NCBI RefSeq assembly: GCF_003601985.1
Contig: NZ_QZXA01000007.1
Coordinates: 310,001 to 374,000, forward strand
Source: Mesorhizobium jarvisii
GTDB taxonomy: Bacteria > Pseudomonadota > Alphaproteobacteria > Rhizobiales > Rhizobiaceae
DNA length: 64,000 nt
Reading direction: 5' to 3'
The notes under the pieces are model-generated. The model saw only the letters and a list, made by a program, of their open reading frames with translations, ran no database searches and was not told the origin of the DNA. Each line of letters begins with the position of its first letter. Position 1 is the first letter of the stretch. Of the stretch, positions 43,372-52,666 are shown in pieces. Both the position numbers and the translations under genes were made by a program.

Positions 43372-43400
43372 ATAACGCTGGCGGGTACCGGTTTATTCCC
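43372..43400 (-). promoter_or_regulatory. candidate ECF sigma promoter
   Basis: On the minus strand GGGAATAAAC (-35, 43391-43400) is followed after a 17-bp spacer by CGTTAT (-10, 43372-43377). This is an ECF-style pair and points at the sigma/anti-sigma operon, suggesting autoregulation. Confidence 0.55.
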
Positions 43401-43421
43401 GGCTTGATTGAACGCCTGCCG

Positions 43422-46175
43422 TCATTGCTCGACGACCGGTATCTCCTCCCTCGCCGCCCTGGTCAAAAGCCGCTGGTAGAACAGGCCAATGCCGATCAGC
43501 ACGCCGCCGAGGCCGATGAAGGACAGCGCCCTGAGTACGCCCTCCAGCTCCGACATGTCGAAGAGGAAGACCTTCAGCACGGCAATTGCGATCAACGCGG
43601 CCGAGGCAATGCGCAGCACCTGCGACTTCAGCCAGACGCCGGCGGTGAGCAGCGCCACGCCGATCACCAGCCAGAGCGCCGAATAGGTGTAGGTTTCCAA
43701 CTGGCCGAGCCCGCTCCACAGGCCGATGAACTCACCCTTGAACAGCCGCCTGACCGACAGGGTGGCATAGGCAAAGGCAAGCAGCGCCGCGACCAGTGCC
43801 AGCATTGCCGAATACCATGTTGGCCGCTTGCCCCTGACATAGAGCGCCAGTCCGCCGGCGGCGACGGCCGGCAGGAGATAGGCAAGGAACAACAGGTTGA
43901 AGACCGGGATCCGGCCGGTCGATTCGTCCGTAAACAGCGGATTGAGCACCACGAAGTGCCGGATGACGATCAGGGCGACCGAAACCACGCCCGCTGCCAT
44001 CGAACCATAGCGCAGCACCGAACTTGGCGAGCGCATGTCGATGGCGACCAGGATGGCGCCGGCGCCGATGGCAATCAGCGTGTAGATCGCCTGTTCGGCG
44101 AGCGTCATCGGACCCGTGTCGATGACACCGCCATGCATGGCGTGACGCACCAGCATGGCGACGGCAAGCAGCGCAAACAGCGCCGCCGCGGCTTCCATGA
44201 CGAGGCGCGGCCGGCCATTGGTGGTGCGGGCGAGTTGCCAGGCGGCGAAGCCAAAGGCGAGCGCCGGGACGCCATAGCCCGGCAGCAGCCAGTTGAACAC
44301 CGGTGTCGTCGACAGGAACTCGGCGCCGACGATGGTCGGATCGAAGGCGACGCGGCCAAGCACGGCGATCACCGCGCCAACCGAAATCCAGCCTAGCACC
44401 GGGTAGGAGCGCCAACGCGTGGCCAGCGCCGGCACTATGACTGCTGCACCAAGCAGAATGGTGGTCCAGCCGGAATTGAAAGCCATGTGCAGCATCAAGA
44501 GGCCGGCGATCGCCGCGCCTCCGAGGGCAAACGACACCGCTATGCCGCCCTTGAGCGGCGGCTCTTCGGCGCGCGCGATCCACTCGCCACCGGCGGCGAA
44601 AACCACGACCAGCAGTGCTGCGGCGGCGGCGTAGACAAAGTCGCGGTCGAGATTGCCGAAGGTGAACCAGAGCGCCAGCAGGATGACCAACGGCACGATG
44701 ACACCCGATGCCGCCCATGAGGCGGATCGAAGCGAGGAAGATGCCGCGAATTTGCGGGCGGCCCAAAGGCCCGCGCCGATGAAGACCAGGCCGAGCGCAA
44801 TGCCGATGCGCAAGGTCAGGGCATTGGACGTCGCCACGGGCAAACCATCGACACCGAGTGCGCCGGCCGAAAAGTCGGACACGATCGAGGTTGGCGGGAT
44901 GATGCCGAGATAGATCATGACCGTCGCCAGTCCGGCGGCGTAAAGCAGCGGTAGCGCCAGCGGGCGATAAAGCGCGACGGCCACCATCGCCGCGAGGATC
45001 GCAGCGCCCGGCAAGGCATAGCCGGCCGCGGCGAAGGCTGGGTCGACCGACAGGCCCAGCGCCGAGAAGGCAACGAACAGGGCAGGCACGATGGACGGCC
45101 AGTCGAAGGCCCTGGCGGCGACGATTTCATCACGGCGACCGAGCCAGACAAAAGCGAGGACGGCCAGGGTGACGGCGTCGATGAACAGGATGGAGGAGAG
45201 GTTCGCAGCCGGCGCGTCGGTCATATAGAGAATGGTCCAGATGCCGGTGCCGAAAAAGGCCGCCGCCACCAGCGCTTTCCAGTCGCGCATGCGGGCGATG
45301 ACGCTGGTGGCGGCGAGCACGATGGCGAGGTAGCCGAACAACGCCCAGGGGTTGGGCGCCTGGGAGGCGATCAGCATCGGCGTCACCATGGCGCCGACAA
45401 GACCGATGCCGGCCAGGGCCAGGCCATGGACCAGGGCAGCCGCGATCGTCGCCACACCGATGGCCCCAAGCAGCGTGAAGGCAAGCGCCGGGCCAATGAA
45501 GCCGTAAATGCCATGGGCGGCATAGACAGTGCCGAACAGGATGAAGGCACCGGCCGCCGTCAGGATCGCCGGAACATAGGCGCCGGCAACGCCTTGCACC
45601 GGCACCTTGAAGCCGGTGCGGCGTATGAACTCGCCGCCGGCAACCAGCACCAGCCCAAGCACCGCCGCCATGGTGAGCCGCACGCCGGGGCCGAAAATGC
45701 CAGCCTCGATTGTGTAGCGGATCAGGAACAGGCCACCCAGTGCCAGCGCGATGCCGCCGACCCAGACCGCCCAGCGCGTGCCGAGTGCCGTCTCGATATC
45801 CGGCTTGCCGGGGGCCTTGGAGGCTGCAACCGGCTCGACAGGTTCTGCTGCCTTCGGAGCCTCGCTCGTGGACCAGGGGCCGGACACAGCCTCGCCAGCC
45901 GGAGCTTCCGTTTCTGTAGCCGGCGCCTGTACGACCGGTCCACTCACCGCCGGCGAGGCAATATCGGCCGTGGCCGCGAGCACCGGCGCCGCTTCGGCCT
46001 TGCCATCGGCCGCCATCTGTTCTGCCGGCTTGGCCACCGGCGGCACGGCGCCTGAAAGGACGAGACTGCGCAGCGCGCCAAGTTCGCGTTCGATCAGACC
46101 GATGCGGCTCTGCTGACGCGAAATAATGACGAACAAGGCGATGATGGCGACAAGCCCGATCAGGCTTTCAAACAT
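43422..46175 (-). CDS. DUF2339 polytopic membrane protein
   Basis: A very large 917-aa inner-membrane protein with two dozen or more hydrophobic helices from ~140 to 905. The first ~135 residues hold one N-terminal helix, a short coiled segment (RQQSRIGLIERELGALRSLV) and an Ala/Pro/Glu-rich linker; then come the conserved GTRWAVWVGGIALALGGLFLIRYTIE region and repeated helix pairs. The DUF2339 family has no established function; the pattern is that of a channel or transporter. No partner gene is evident. Confidence 0.85.
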   Translation of the reverse strand: MFESLIGLVAIIALFVIISRQQSRIGLIERELGALRSLVLSGAVPPVAKPAEQMAADGKAEAAPVLAATADIASPAVSGPVVQAPATETEAPAGEAVSGPWSTSEAPKAAEPVEPVAASKAPGKPDIETALGTRWAVWVGGIALALGGLFLIRYTIEAGIFGPGVRLTMAAVLGLVLVAGGEFIRRTGFKVPVQGVAGAYVPAILTAAGAFILFGTVYAAHGIYGFIGPALAFTLLGAIGVATIAAALVHGLALAGIGLVGAMVTPMLIASQAPNPWALFGYLAIVLAATSVIARMRDWKALVAAAFFGTGIWTILYMTDAPAANLSSILFIDAVTLAVLAFVWLGRRDEIVAARAFDWPSIVPALFVAFSALGLSVDPAFAAAGYALPGAAILAAMVAVALYRPLALPLLYAAGLATVMIYLGIIPPTSIVSDFSAGALGVDGLPVATSNALTLRIGIALGLVFIGAGLWAARKFAASSSLRSASWAASGVIVPLVILLALWFTFGNLDRDFVYAAAAALLVVVFAAGGEWIARAEEPPLKGGIAVSFALGGAAIAGLLMLHMAFNSGWTTILLGAAVIVPALATRWRSYPVLGWISVGAVIAVLGRVAFDPTIVGAEFLSTTPVFNWLLPGYGVPALAFGFAAWQLARTTNGRPRLVMEAAAALFALLAVAMLVRHAMHGGVIDTGPMTLAEQAIYTLIAIGAGAILVAIDMRSPSSVLRYGSMAAGVVSVALIVIRHFVVLNPLFTDESTGRIPVFNLLFLAYLLPAVAAGGLALYVRGKRPTWYSAMLALVAALLAFAYATLSVRRLFKGEFIGLWSGLGQLETYTYSALWLVIGVALLTAGVWLKSQVLRIASAALIAIAVLKVFLFDMSELEGVLRALSFIGLGGVLIGIGLFYQRLLTRAAREEIPVVEQ

Positions 46176-46359
46176 GGCGGTTCCCCCAAACCAGGCCAGT
46201 TTTCACTGACGTTTCATCTCACTGACATCCAAATACGGCGGCTAAACGGCTGAAAAACTCAACGCGCCGCCAGATTGGCGGCTGGAACATGTCTCGGTAC
46301 CGAAAGCCAAGAGCTTGCCGCCGAGCGACGAATCCGACCCCGATAAAGTTCGACCTCCA

Positions 46360-47121
46360 TCATGCGGCATTGTCTCCGGCAATGGCCTTGCGCGTCGCAT
46401 GATGCTTGCGCAAGGCGGCGAGAAAGCCGGCGCGGGCATCGGGCTGTTCGATACCGCGCGGCTCATAGACGTGGCGCGTGAAGAAAAACCCGGTGAGCCG
46501 GAAGGCGTCCTCGATCGCGGCTGGATCTCCGCGCAGGCCGGAGCCGCGTTGCAGAAAGGCGGGCAGCGCCAGCATCTTGTCGCGCCATGGCGCGCCAGCT
46601 TCGCGCGACACCGCGCGGCCCGACTTCGGCGAGACATAGGCCAGATCCTGCCTTGTGCCGGTGGCGGCGCATTGGCTGAGGTCGAGGCCGAAGCCAAGTT
46701 CGTCAAGGATCAGAAGTTCGAAGCGCGCCACCAGTTCGCCGGCAGCATCGGGATCGTCGAGATGGACGATCATCACGGAAAGCGCCTCGTAAAGGCCGCC
46801 ATGGGCGTCACGCTCGGGCAAGAGTCGCAGATGCGCGGCCATGGTCTGCAGGCCGTAGACGGCAACGGCGCTGTCCATCAGCCTGGCAGCGTTCATCTCG
46901 ATCGCCTCGGCCTGGAACGTGCCGAGATGCTCGTCAAGGCGCGCCCGCCATAAGAGATCGACGCGATTGCCGGGCTGGAGAACAGGTTGCTGCTTGCGCG
47001 AGCGACCGCCGCGCACGAGGCCGAGATGGCGGCCATGCACACGGGTCATCACCTCGAGTATGGCGCTGGTTTCGCCATGCTTGCGAGTGCCGAGAATGAT
47101 TCCCTCGTCGCGCCATTCCAT
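46360..47121 (-). CDS. recO: DNA repair protein RecO
   Basis: A 253-aa RecFOR mediator that anneals single strands and loads RecA. The N-terminal OB fold (MEWRDEGIILGTRKHGETSAILEVMTR) and helical C-terminal part (ALPAFLQRG...TGFFFTRHVYE) match the family. In many relatives recO follows rnc-era directly, but here it is separated from era by about 4.6 kb containing a porin, a CPBP protease and a regulator. Confidence 0.92.
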   Translation of the reverse strand: MEWRDEGIILGTRKHGETSAILEVMTRVHGRHLGLVRGGRSRKQQPVLQPGNRVDLLWRARLDEHLGTFQAEAIEMNAARLMDSAVAVYGLQTMAAHLRLLPERDAHGGLYEALSVMIVHLDDPDAAGELVARFELLILDELGFGLDLSQCAATGTRQDLAYVSPKSGRAVSREAGAPWRDKMLALPAFLQRGSGLRGDPAAIEDAFRLTGFFFTRHVYEPRGIEQPDARAGFLAALRKHHATRKAIAGDNAA

Positions 47122-47197
47122 GCCCAGAGCTTTTCACCGATCGGGTGGCGAAATCAAGGTATGGGCTTGGCGCCTGGGCCGGCTCTCGCACCCACGC

Positions 47198-47232
47198 ATA
47201 AAAAACCGCCCGCAGCGATACGCTGCGGGCGG
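47198..47232 (-). terminator. intrinsic terminator of the porin gene
   Basis: A perfect 12-bp stem CCGCCCGCAGCG/CGCTGCGGGCGG (47206-47217 with 47221-47232) with an ATA loop. On the minus strand it is followed by TTTTTTAT. It lies 22 bases after the porin stop. Confidence 0.88.
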
Positions 47233-47254
47233 CCTGGTAAGGTCAGTCGATCGG

Positions 47255-48406
47255 TTAGAACGAGCGCTGGAAGCGAACGATGCCGCCGACGCTGTCCTTC
47301 TTGTTGGCCTTGCTCCAGTTGCCGTAGAGGGACGGGTTGCCATAGTTGCCGTAGTGATCCCAGTCGACTTCGGTCGTGATCGTGAAGCCGGGGACGATGG
47401 TGTAAGCGACGTTCGCCGCAAGAGCGTAGTTCTTGTCGTCGTCAGCCGAAGCCTGGACGTTGAACGCGGTCTTGTCGTTGAATTTGTAGGTGCCGCCACC
47501 CCAGACGGCCCAGTTGCCGCCCCACGGCTTGTACTGGCCACGGCCCTTGGAGAAGTCGCGGAGATTATCGTCAGTGCCATAGCCGCCCATGACGAAAAGG
47601 GCCAGTTCCTTGGTGACGTTGACATCCAAGCGAACCTTGCCGGCCACTTCCTCGTAGTTGCTGTCATAGGCGACGACACCGGTGATCGCACCCCAGTCAC
47701 CCTTGTACTTCAAGCCACCGACGACATGCGGAACGTAGCTGTCGATCGTGTCGCTGATGCCCGAAGCATCGGTGCCTTCTTCGAGCGAGACGACGCCCGA
47801 GAAGCCGCTGCCGGCGTCAAAATAGTAGCTGATAAGGTTGGTGTCCTTGATACCATACGGGATGATGGTGTCCTGGATGACATTGCCGGCGTAGCCGATG
47901 AACGAGTCATACGTCGTCTCGTCCTTACCGACGCGCAGGCCGCCGAGCTGGATCCAGGCGAAGTTCAGCGTTACCGCCTTGTTAACAGCCTGCCAGTCGG
48001 TGGCGCCGCCAGTATAGTCACCAGACTTGTTGCCGAACTGGAAGCGGGTCTCGGTGAAGGTCTTCAACGTACCGAGCTCGGTTTCCTGACCGGTGTAGGT
48101 CCTCAGCGCGAAGCGCATGTTCTTGTAGTAGGTGTCGTGCCTACCGTCGCCCATGTGATCGGCAACGTTGTTGACACCATCCAGCGTGCCCGAATCGCCG
48201 ACGCCGATGTCATAGCGGAGATAGCCGCCGATGCGCAGGCAGGTCTCGGTGCCGGGGATGTAGAAGTAGCCGGCGCCGTAGACGTCGCAGATCTTGACGT
48301 ATTCGGCGGGTTCCGGTTCGGCGACGACGACCGCGTCGGCGGCGCGAGCGCCGGAGACCGCGATCAGGGCCGCGGCTGAGCCGAGAAGGAGGCTCTTGAT
48401 GTTCAT
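47255..48406 (-). CDS. RopA/Omp2-type outer-membrane porin
   Basis: A 383-aa protein with a clear signal peptide (MNIKSLLLGSAAALIAVSGARA, cleaved before AD) and the mature start DAVVVAEPEPAEYVKICDVYGAGYFYIPGTETCLRIGGYLRYDIGV. This is the rhizobial porin_2 family pattern, including the two cysteines near the N-terminus. It ends in Phe (…IVRFQRSF), as usual for outer-membrane barrels, and forms a trimer for small solutes. ATG 48406 has GGAGAGG upstream. A strong terminator follows. Confidence 0.93.
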   Translation of the reverse strand: MNIKSLLLGSAAALIAVSGARAADAVVVAEPEPAEYVKICDVYGAGYFYIPGTETCLRIGGYLRYDIGVGDSGTLDGVNNVADHMGDGRHDTYYKNMRFALRTYTGQETELGTLKTFTETRFQFGNKSGDYTGGATDWQAVNKAVTLNFAWIQLGGLRVGKDETTYDSFIGYAGNVIQDTIIPYGIKDTNLISYYFDAGSGFSGVVSLEEGTDASGISDTIDSYVPHVVGGLKYKGDWGAITGVVAYDSNYEEVAGKVRLDVNVTKELALFVMGGYGTDDNLRDFSKGRGQYKPWGGNWAVWGGGTYKFNDKTAFNVQASADDDKNYALAANVAYTIVPGFTITTEVDWDHYGNYGNPSLYGNWSKANKKDSVGGIVRFQRSF

Positions 48407-49121
48407 TTTCTGACCTCTCCAGTCATAGTTTAAATGGCTTCGGATTTGTGGCTGGCGGATATGTTTTCCCGCCTCACCTCCACAACGAAAAAGGCGCGCA
48501 CCGCGTCCCCTTTTCGCGGCGAACATACCCATCAATCTTCCGCCTTCAATGACGGTTTTGAAAATAACGGCGATTCACGGAACAGTTTTATGCCGTGTTG
48601 CACAAATAACACTAGCTGCGGCACAATCGGAACAACGTCATAAAATAAATATATATGCCGAAAATTTCTCGGCTAACCATATTCTCGAGGCAATGTATTT
48701 TGGCACGTCCGCTGCAGTCGCCAATATAACATCGACTTTTCGAAGATATCCTTATTGCTTTTCGCAGAAATGACCATGGCAATTCATCATCGTTTGAGGG
48801 CACGCCAGTGCTGCGACGATGCCGGCGCAGCCGATCGGCTTTGCCGAGGCAAACCAGCATCGCCTGGAATGCTGCCCCATTGATAATCGCGTGACGGAGC
48901 AGACTGGACACGGCGCAAACAGGCTCGGCCCGCCATAAAATCGGAAATCTTTCAGAAAGCGCTCGGGATTCTTGGCTGCAAAAGCGCCAAAAATCCTGGG
49001 TCGGCCGATGTGGCCAACACGGCCTGCTGAACAATTCGGCTGGGTTGTTTCCAGAAGCATGTCGACCGATCGGGCAGTCCGGCGACCTCTCATAGATCCC
49101 TGCCCGCTGAGAGGACCTGCG
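48407..49121. other. long intergenic region upstream of the porin and CPBP genes
   Basis: 715 bp without a gene I can support. It must hold the porin promoter and long leader (minus) and the CPBP promoter (plus). The part 48590-48770 is strikingly AT-rich for this genome (TAAAATAAATATATATG near 48640). Open frames on the minus strand here have no family pattern. Confidence 0.6.
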
Positions 49122-49925
49122 ATGACTTCCTTGTTGAGCCTGGTGCGAAGGCACCAGCTGACTGCCTTCTTTTCATTGACGATTGGCCTCACCTGGCTGG
49201 CCTTCATTCCGTTCTACATGTCGAATGGCGACAGCATTCCCTGGTTCACGTTCGGTCCGATGGTCTCAGGCTTTGTCGTCGCGGCTGTCTCCGGCGGCTG
49301 GAGTTCGGTCAAGGCCATCCTCAGCGCGATGGTGAGGTGGCGGGTTCGTCCGATATGGTATCTGGTGGCGTTCGGCCTGCCGTTCGGAACGCAGTTGGCC
49401 TCGATCCTGATCAATCCGATGCTTGGCGCAGCGGCGCCGGCCTGGAGCAACGTCCCGGCGCTGTCCGAGATGCTGCCGATCATTGCGCTCTACGCTCTCT
49501 TCAGCGGCCCGCTCGGCGAAGAGCCGGGGTGGCGCGGTTTTGCAACGCCACGTCTGCTAGCCAGTCAGCCGGCACTCGCCGGCAGCCTGATCCTCGGTGT
49601 GATCTGGGCTATCTGGCACTTCCCGCTCGGGCTTGTCGGCGACCTCAGCCTTTACGGCACGATCAACGTCGTCCTGGCGGGCGTGGTGTTCACCTGGCTC
49701 TATCAGAACACCGGCAGCGTGCTTCTTGCCATCATCATGCACGTCACGCACCAGAACAGCGTCCGTTTCCTAGGCAAGGTGTTCATCGGCGGTGACTATG
49801 TGCAGCAGCAGTGGATCGCCGTGGCGATCTGGGCAATCATCGCGGTGGCCATCGTTGCTTACTACGGCACCGAAAGCTTCGTCCGGCGGCCAAGGACGCA
49901 ACTCGCCGTGGCTGGCGCGGTCTAG
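49122..49925 (+). CDS. CPBP family intramembrane metalloprotease
   Basis: A 267-aa membrane protein with about seven or eight hydrophobic helices. The CPBP (Abi/CAAX protease-like) motifs are visible: E133-E134-xxxxR in GEEPGWRGFATP, the helix WAIWHFPLGL with a metal-binding His, and IMHVTHQNS. Members cleave or bind membrane-embedded partners; some act in bacteriocin immunity. I chose ATG 49122 (GAGAGGACC upstream). It precedes a winged-helix/TPR regulator gene in the same direction. Confidence 0.88.
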   Translation: MTSLLSLVRRHQLTAFFSLTIGLTWLAFIPFYMSNGDSIPWFTFGPMVSGFVVAAVSGGWSSVKAILSAMVRWRVRPIWYLVAFGLPFGTQLASILINPMLGAAAPAWSNVPALSEMLPIIALYALFSGPLGEEPGWRGFATPRLLASQPALAGSLILGVIWAIWHFPLGLVGDLSLYGTINVVLAGVVFTWLYQNTGSVLLAIIMHVTHQNSVRFLGKVFIGGDYVQQQWIAVAIWAIIAVAIVAYYGTESFVRRPRTQLAVAGAV

Positions 49926-50055
49926 GCCGTATTGAGCGCGGTGTCCGAAGCCGGGCGCCGCGCCTCTTCGTCCGCCGCTGGACACGTATGGGTCTTGACC
50001 CAGCCCGTCAGCCATAGCCCAATGCCGGCATGGCTTCCACGGAGCAGGCCTTTTG

Positions 50056-51561
50056 ATGGCGGTCTTGGCCACCGACCAGATTTTTCAGTTCGGCGGTTTC
50101 ACGCTCGATCTGGGCAAGGGCACGCTCAGCCGGGCCGACCAGCCGGCCTTTCTGCGGCCGAAGGCCTATGCGTTGCTGACGCACCTCGCCCGCAACATCG
50201 GCCGCGTGGTGCCGAAATCAGAACTGATGGACACGGTCTGGCCAGGCGTTTTCGTCACCGAGGATTCGCTGACGCAATCGGTGCGCGAAATCCGTAAGGT
50301 ACTCGGCGAAGAGTTGGTGCGAACGGTGTCGAAGCGTGGCTACATGCTGGTGGCCGAGACTGAAGCGGTGCGCGAACCTGGCGCACAGCCGATCGTGGCG
50401 GTGCTTAGATTCCGCAATGACAGCGCCGATCCGGCCGACGACGCAATCGTCGACGGATTTGCAGAAGACATTATCAACAGCCTCGCCCGCTTCGGCACGG
50501 TGACGGTGCTGGCGCGCAACTCAAGCTTTTCGTTTGCGTCCCATTCGCCCGCCGAATGGCCGGCCATCCGCTCGCGCATCGGCGCCGACTATCTTGTCGA
50601 GGGCTCGGTGCGGCGGCAGGCGGACCGCATCGTCGCCGCGGTCAATCTTGTCGATGCAGCCAGCGCCACCCAGATCTGGGGCGATCGCTATCAGGCCGAG
50701 GCTGCCGGGCTGTTCGCCATCCAGCAGGATATTGTCGAGGAAATCGTCGGCCGGCTGGTGGTGCGGGTCACCAATGCCGGGCTGCAGCGCGCCGCACGAC
50801 GACCGGTAACCAGCCTGGCCGCCTATGAGCTGGTGCTGCGCGGCGTCGCCTTGCTGCGCGACCCGGCGCAGAGCGACCTGCAAGGAGCGGCAGAGCTGTT
50901 CGAGGCCGCGATAGCCAAAGATCCGGGCTATGGCCTCGCCCATACCTATCTGGCGCTGTCGTATGTGCTGAACAGCGAATTCGGACCCACCAGCGATGCC
51001 CTGCTGGCGAAGGCCCGCGACCTTGCCGACAAGGGTATTGCGCTGTCCCCCGATCAGGCAACCGCACACCGCATTCAGTCACTGGTGCGGCTCAGCCTGC
51101 GCGACCACGAGGCGGCCGAGCATCATTTGCGGATCGCGCTTCAGCTCAATCCAGGCGACGCCGAATGCATCGGGCAGATGGGGCATCTGCTAACCATGCG
51201 CGGGCGGGCGCTCGAGGCGCTTGCCTGGCTGGCGCGCGCGATCAGGATCGATCCGCTCAATCCGCACTGGTACCAGTACGATCGATCGCTGGCGCTCTAC
51301 ATGCTGGGTGAGTACAGGCCGGCCGCCGAGGCGCTGGAACTGGCGACGCGGCCGACGCCATGGATCCGAACGCGACTTGCCGCATGCTATGCGCAGCTCG
51401 GCAACATGGAAGCGGCAAGGCGCCAGGCCGCGCTGGTCAACGCCGATGGCTCCGATTTCTCGTCGGTCGAGTATGCGAGGTCTGTCGTTCCGTTCGAAAA
51501 CAGGGCTGACGCGGAGCATCTCGCCAATGGCGTGTTGCTGGCGCTTGGACAGCCGCGGTAG
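50056..51561 (+). CDS. winged-helix (OmpR/CadC-type) regulator with TPR region
   Basis: A 501-aa protein. Residues ~8-100 are a Trans_reg_C winged helix (LRPKAYALLTHLARNIGRVV, then LTQSVREIRKVLG and VSKRGYML). A middle section (IVAVLRFRNDSADPADDAIVDGFAEDIINSLAR) matches the TolB/FlgO-like domain often found in adenylate-cyclase-type regulators. Residues ~250-490 are TPR-like helical repeats. No transmembrane segment is seen, unlike CadC or ToxR. ATG 50056 is preceded by a modest ribosome site. Signal and targets unknown. Confidence 0.85.
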   Translation: MAVLATDQIFQFGGFTLDLGKGTLSRADQPAFLRPKAYALLTHLARNIGRVVPKSELMDTVWPGVFVTEDSLTQSVREIRKVLGEELVRTVSKRGYMLVAETEAVREPGAQPIVAVLRFRNDSADPADDAIVDGFAEDIINSLARFGTVTVLARNSSFSFASHSPAEWPAIRSRIGADYLVEGSVRRQADRIVAAVNLVDAASATQIWGDRYQAEAAGLFAIQQDIVEEIVGRLVVRVTNAGLQRAARRPVTSLAAYELVLRGVALLRDPAQSDLQGAAELFEAAIAKDPGYGLAHTYLALSYVLNSEFGPTSDALLAKARDLADKGIALSPDQATAHRIQSLVRLSLRDHEAAEHHLRIALQLNPGDAECIGQMGHLLTMRGRALEALAWLARAIRIDPLNPHWYQYDRSLALYMLGEYRPAAEALELATRPTPWIRTRLAACYAQLGNMEAARRQAALVNADGSDFSSVEYARSVVPFENRADAEHLANGVLLALGQPR

Positions 51562-51644
51562 TCCGATGTTCCTTTCCACTTGCGGGGAACAGGCCCCCGG
51601 CGGACCAAAGCCGTGTCAATGGTAAGCTTGCTATCCAAAGGCCG

Positions 51645-51749
51645 CTAGAGCGTTTCACCGTTTCATGGAAACGGCGAACCACTCTAACTCTTTGTTTTGA
51701 CGCAATTCCGGACGGAAAACCGCTCACACTTTTCCTGGAATTGCTCTAG
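51645..51749. repeat. rhizobial intergenic repeat containing the era stop
   Basis: A 105-bp element bounded by CTAGAGC and GCTCTAG. It includes an internal hairpin (CCGTTTC-ATG-GAAACGG) and a GAATTCC-like segment near the right end. The TAG stop of era (51746-51748 on the minus strand) is made by its terminal CTAG. I recall similar elements being common between genes in Mesorhizobium and Agrobacterium. Confidence 0.75.
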
Positions 51750-52666
51750 TGCGGGAATTCGAGCCCCATCTCGCGGTAACGCTCGGGATCATCGCCCCAG
51801 TTCTCGCGCACCTTGACGAACAGGAAGAGGTGCACCTTCTGCTCGAGGATGCCCGCGATCTCCATGCGCGCCGCCTGGCCGATGGCGCGGATGGTCTCGC
51901 CCTTGTGGCCGAGCACGATCTTCTTCTGGCTGTCGCGCTCGACATAGATGGTCTGGTCGATGCGCACCGAGCCGTCCGGCTTCTCTTCCCATTTCTCTGT
52001 TTCGATATGCGAGGAATAGGGCAGTTCCTGATGCAGCCGCAGATAGAGTTTTTCGCGGGTGATCTCGGCCGCGAGCTGGCGCATCGGCAGGTCGGAAATC
52101 TGGTCTTCAGGATAGTACCAGGGGCCGGCCGGCAGCGCCTGCGCCAGATAGTCGAGCAGGTCCTTGCAGCCGGAGCCGGTCAGTGCGGAAACCATGAAGG
52201 TGCGCTTGAACGGCACTTTCTCGTTCGCCGCCGCGGACAGGGCCAGAAGCGTCTCGTGCTTCACCCGATCGACCTTGTTGAGGATCAGCGCCATCGGCTG
52301 GCGCACATCCTTCAGCCGTTCGAGGATGGCGTCGGCATCACCGCGGATGCCGCGTTCGGCATCGATCAGTAAAAGCACGATATCGGCATCCTTGGCGCCG
52401 CCCCAGGCGGTGGTCACCATCGCCGTATCGAGACGCCGCTTGGGCTTGAAGATACCGGGCGTGTCGACGAAGACGATCTGCGCATTGTCATGCGTGGCGA
52501 TACCGCGCACGATGGCACGCGTCGTCTGCACCTTGTGGGTGACGATCGACACCTTGGCGCCGACCAACTGGTTGACCAGCGTCGACTTGCCGGCATTCGG
52601 CGCGCCGATCAGCGCGACGAAGCCGGAATGCGTGGCGGGGGTTTCAGCAGTTTCAATATCGGTCAT
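51746..52666 (-). CDS. era: GTPase Era
   Basis: A 306-aa essential GTPase for 30S ribosome assembly. The GTP-binding motifs are complete: G1 GAPNAGKS (21-28), a switch region with VQTTRAIVRG, G3 DTPGIF and G4 NKVD, followed by a C-terminal KH domain. I chose ATG 52666, whose ATGA overlaps the rnc stop by four bases. The stop is provided by a rhizobial intergenic repeat, so the last residues may have been trimmed or extended when the repeat arrived. Confidence 0.95.
   Translation of the reverse strand: MTDIETAETPATHSGFVALIGAPNAGKSTLVNQLVGAKVSIVTHKVQTTRAIVRGIATHDNAQIVFVDTPGIFKPKRRLDTAMVTTAWGGAKDADIVLLLIDAERGIRGDADAILERLKDVRQPMALILNKVDRVKHETLLALSAAANEKVPFKRTFMVSALTGSGCKDLLDYLAQALPAGPWYYPEDQISDLPMRQLAAEITREKLYLRLHQELPYSSHIETEKWEEKPDGSVRIDQTIYVERDSQKKIVLGHKGETIRAIGQAARMEIAGILEQKVHLFLFVKVRENWGDDPERYREMGLEFPH

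Noticed and set aside
48612..49207. Two overlapping minus-strand frames in the porin-CPBP gap
   Set aside because: They have no ribosome site, no conserved motif, and cross a strongly AT-rich stretch; kept as intergenic.
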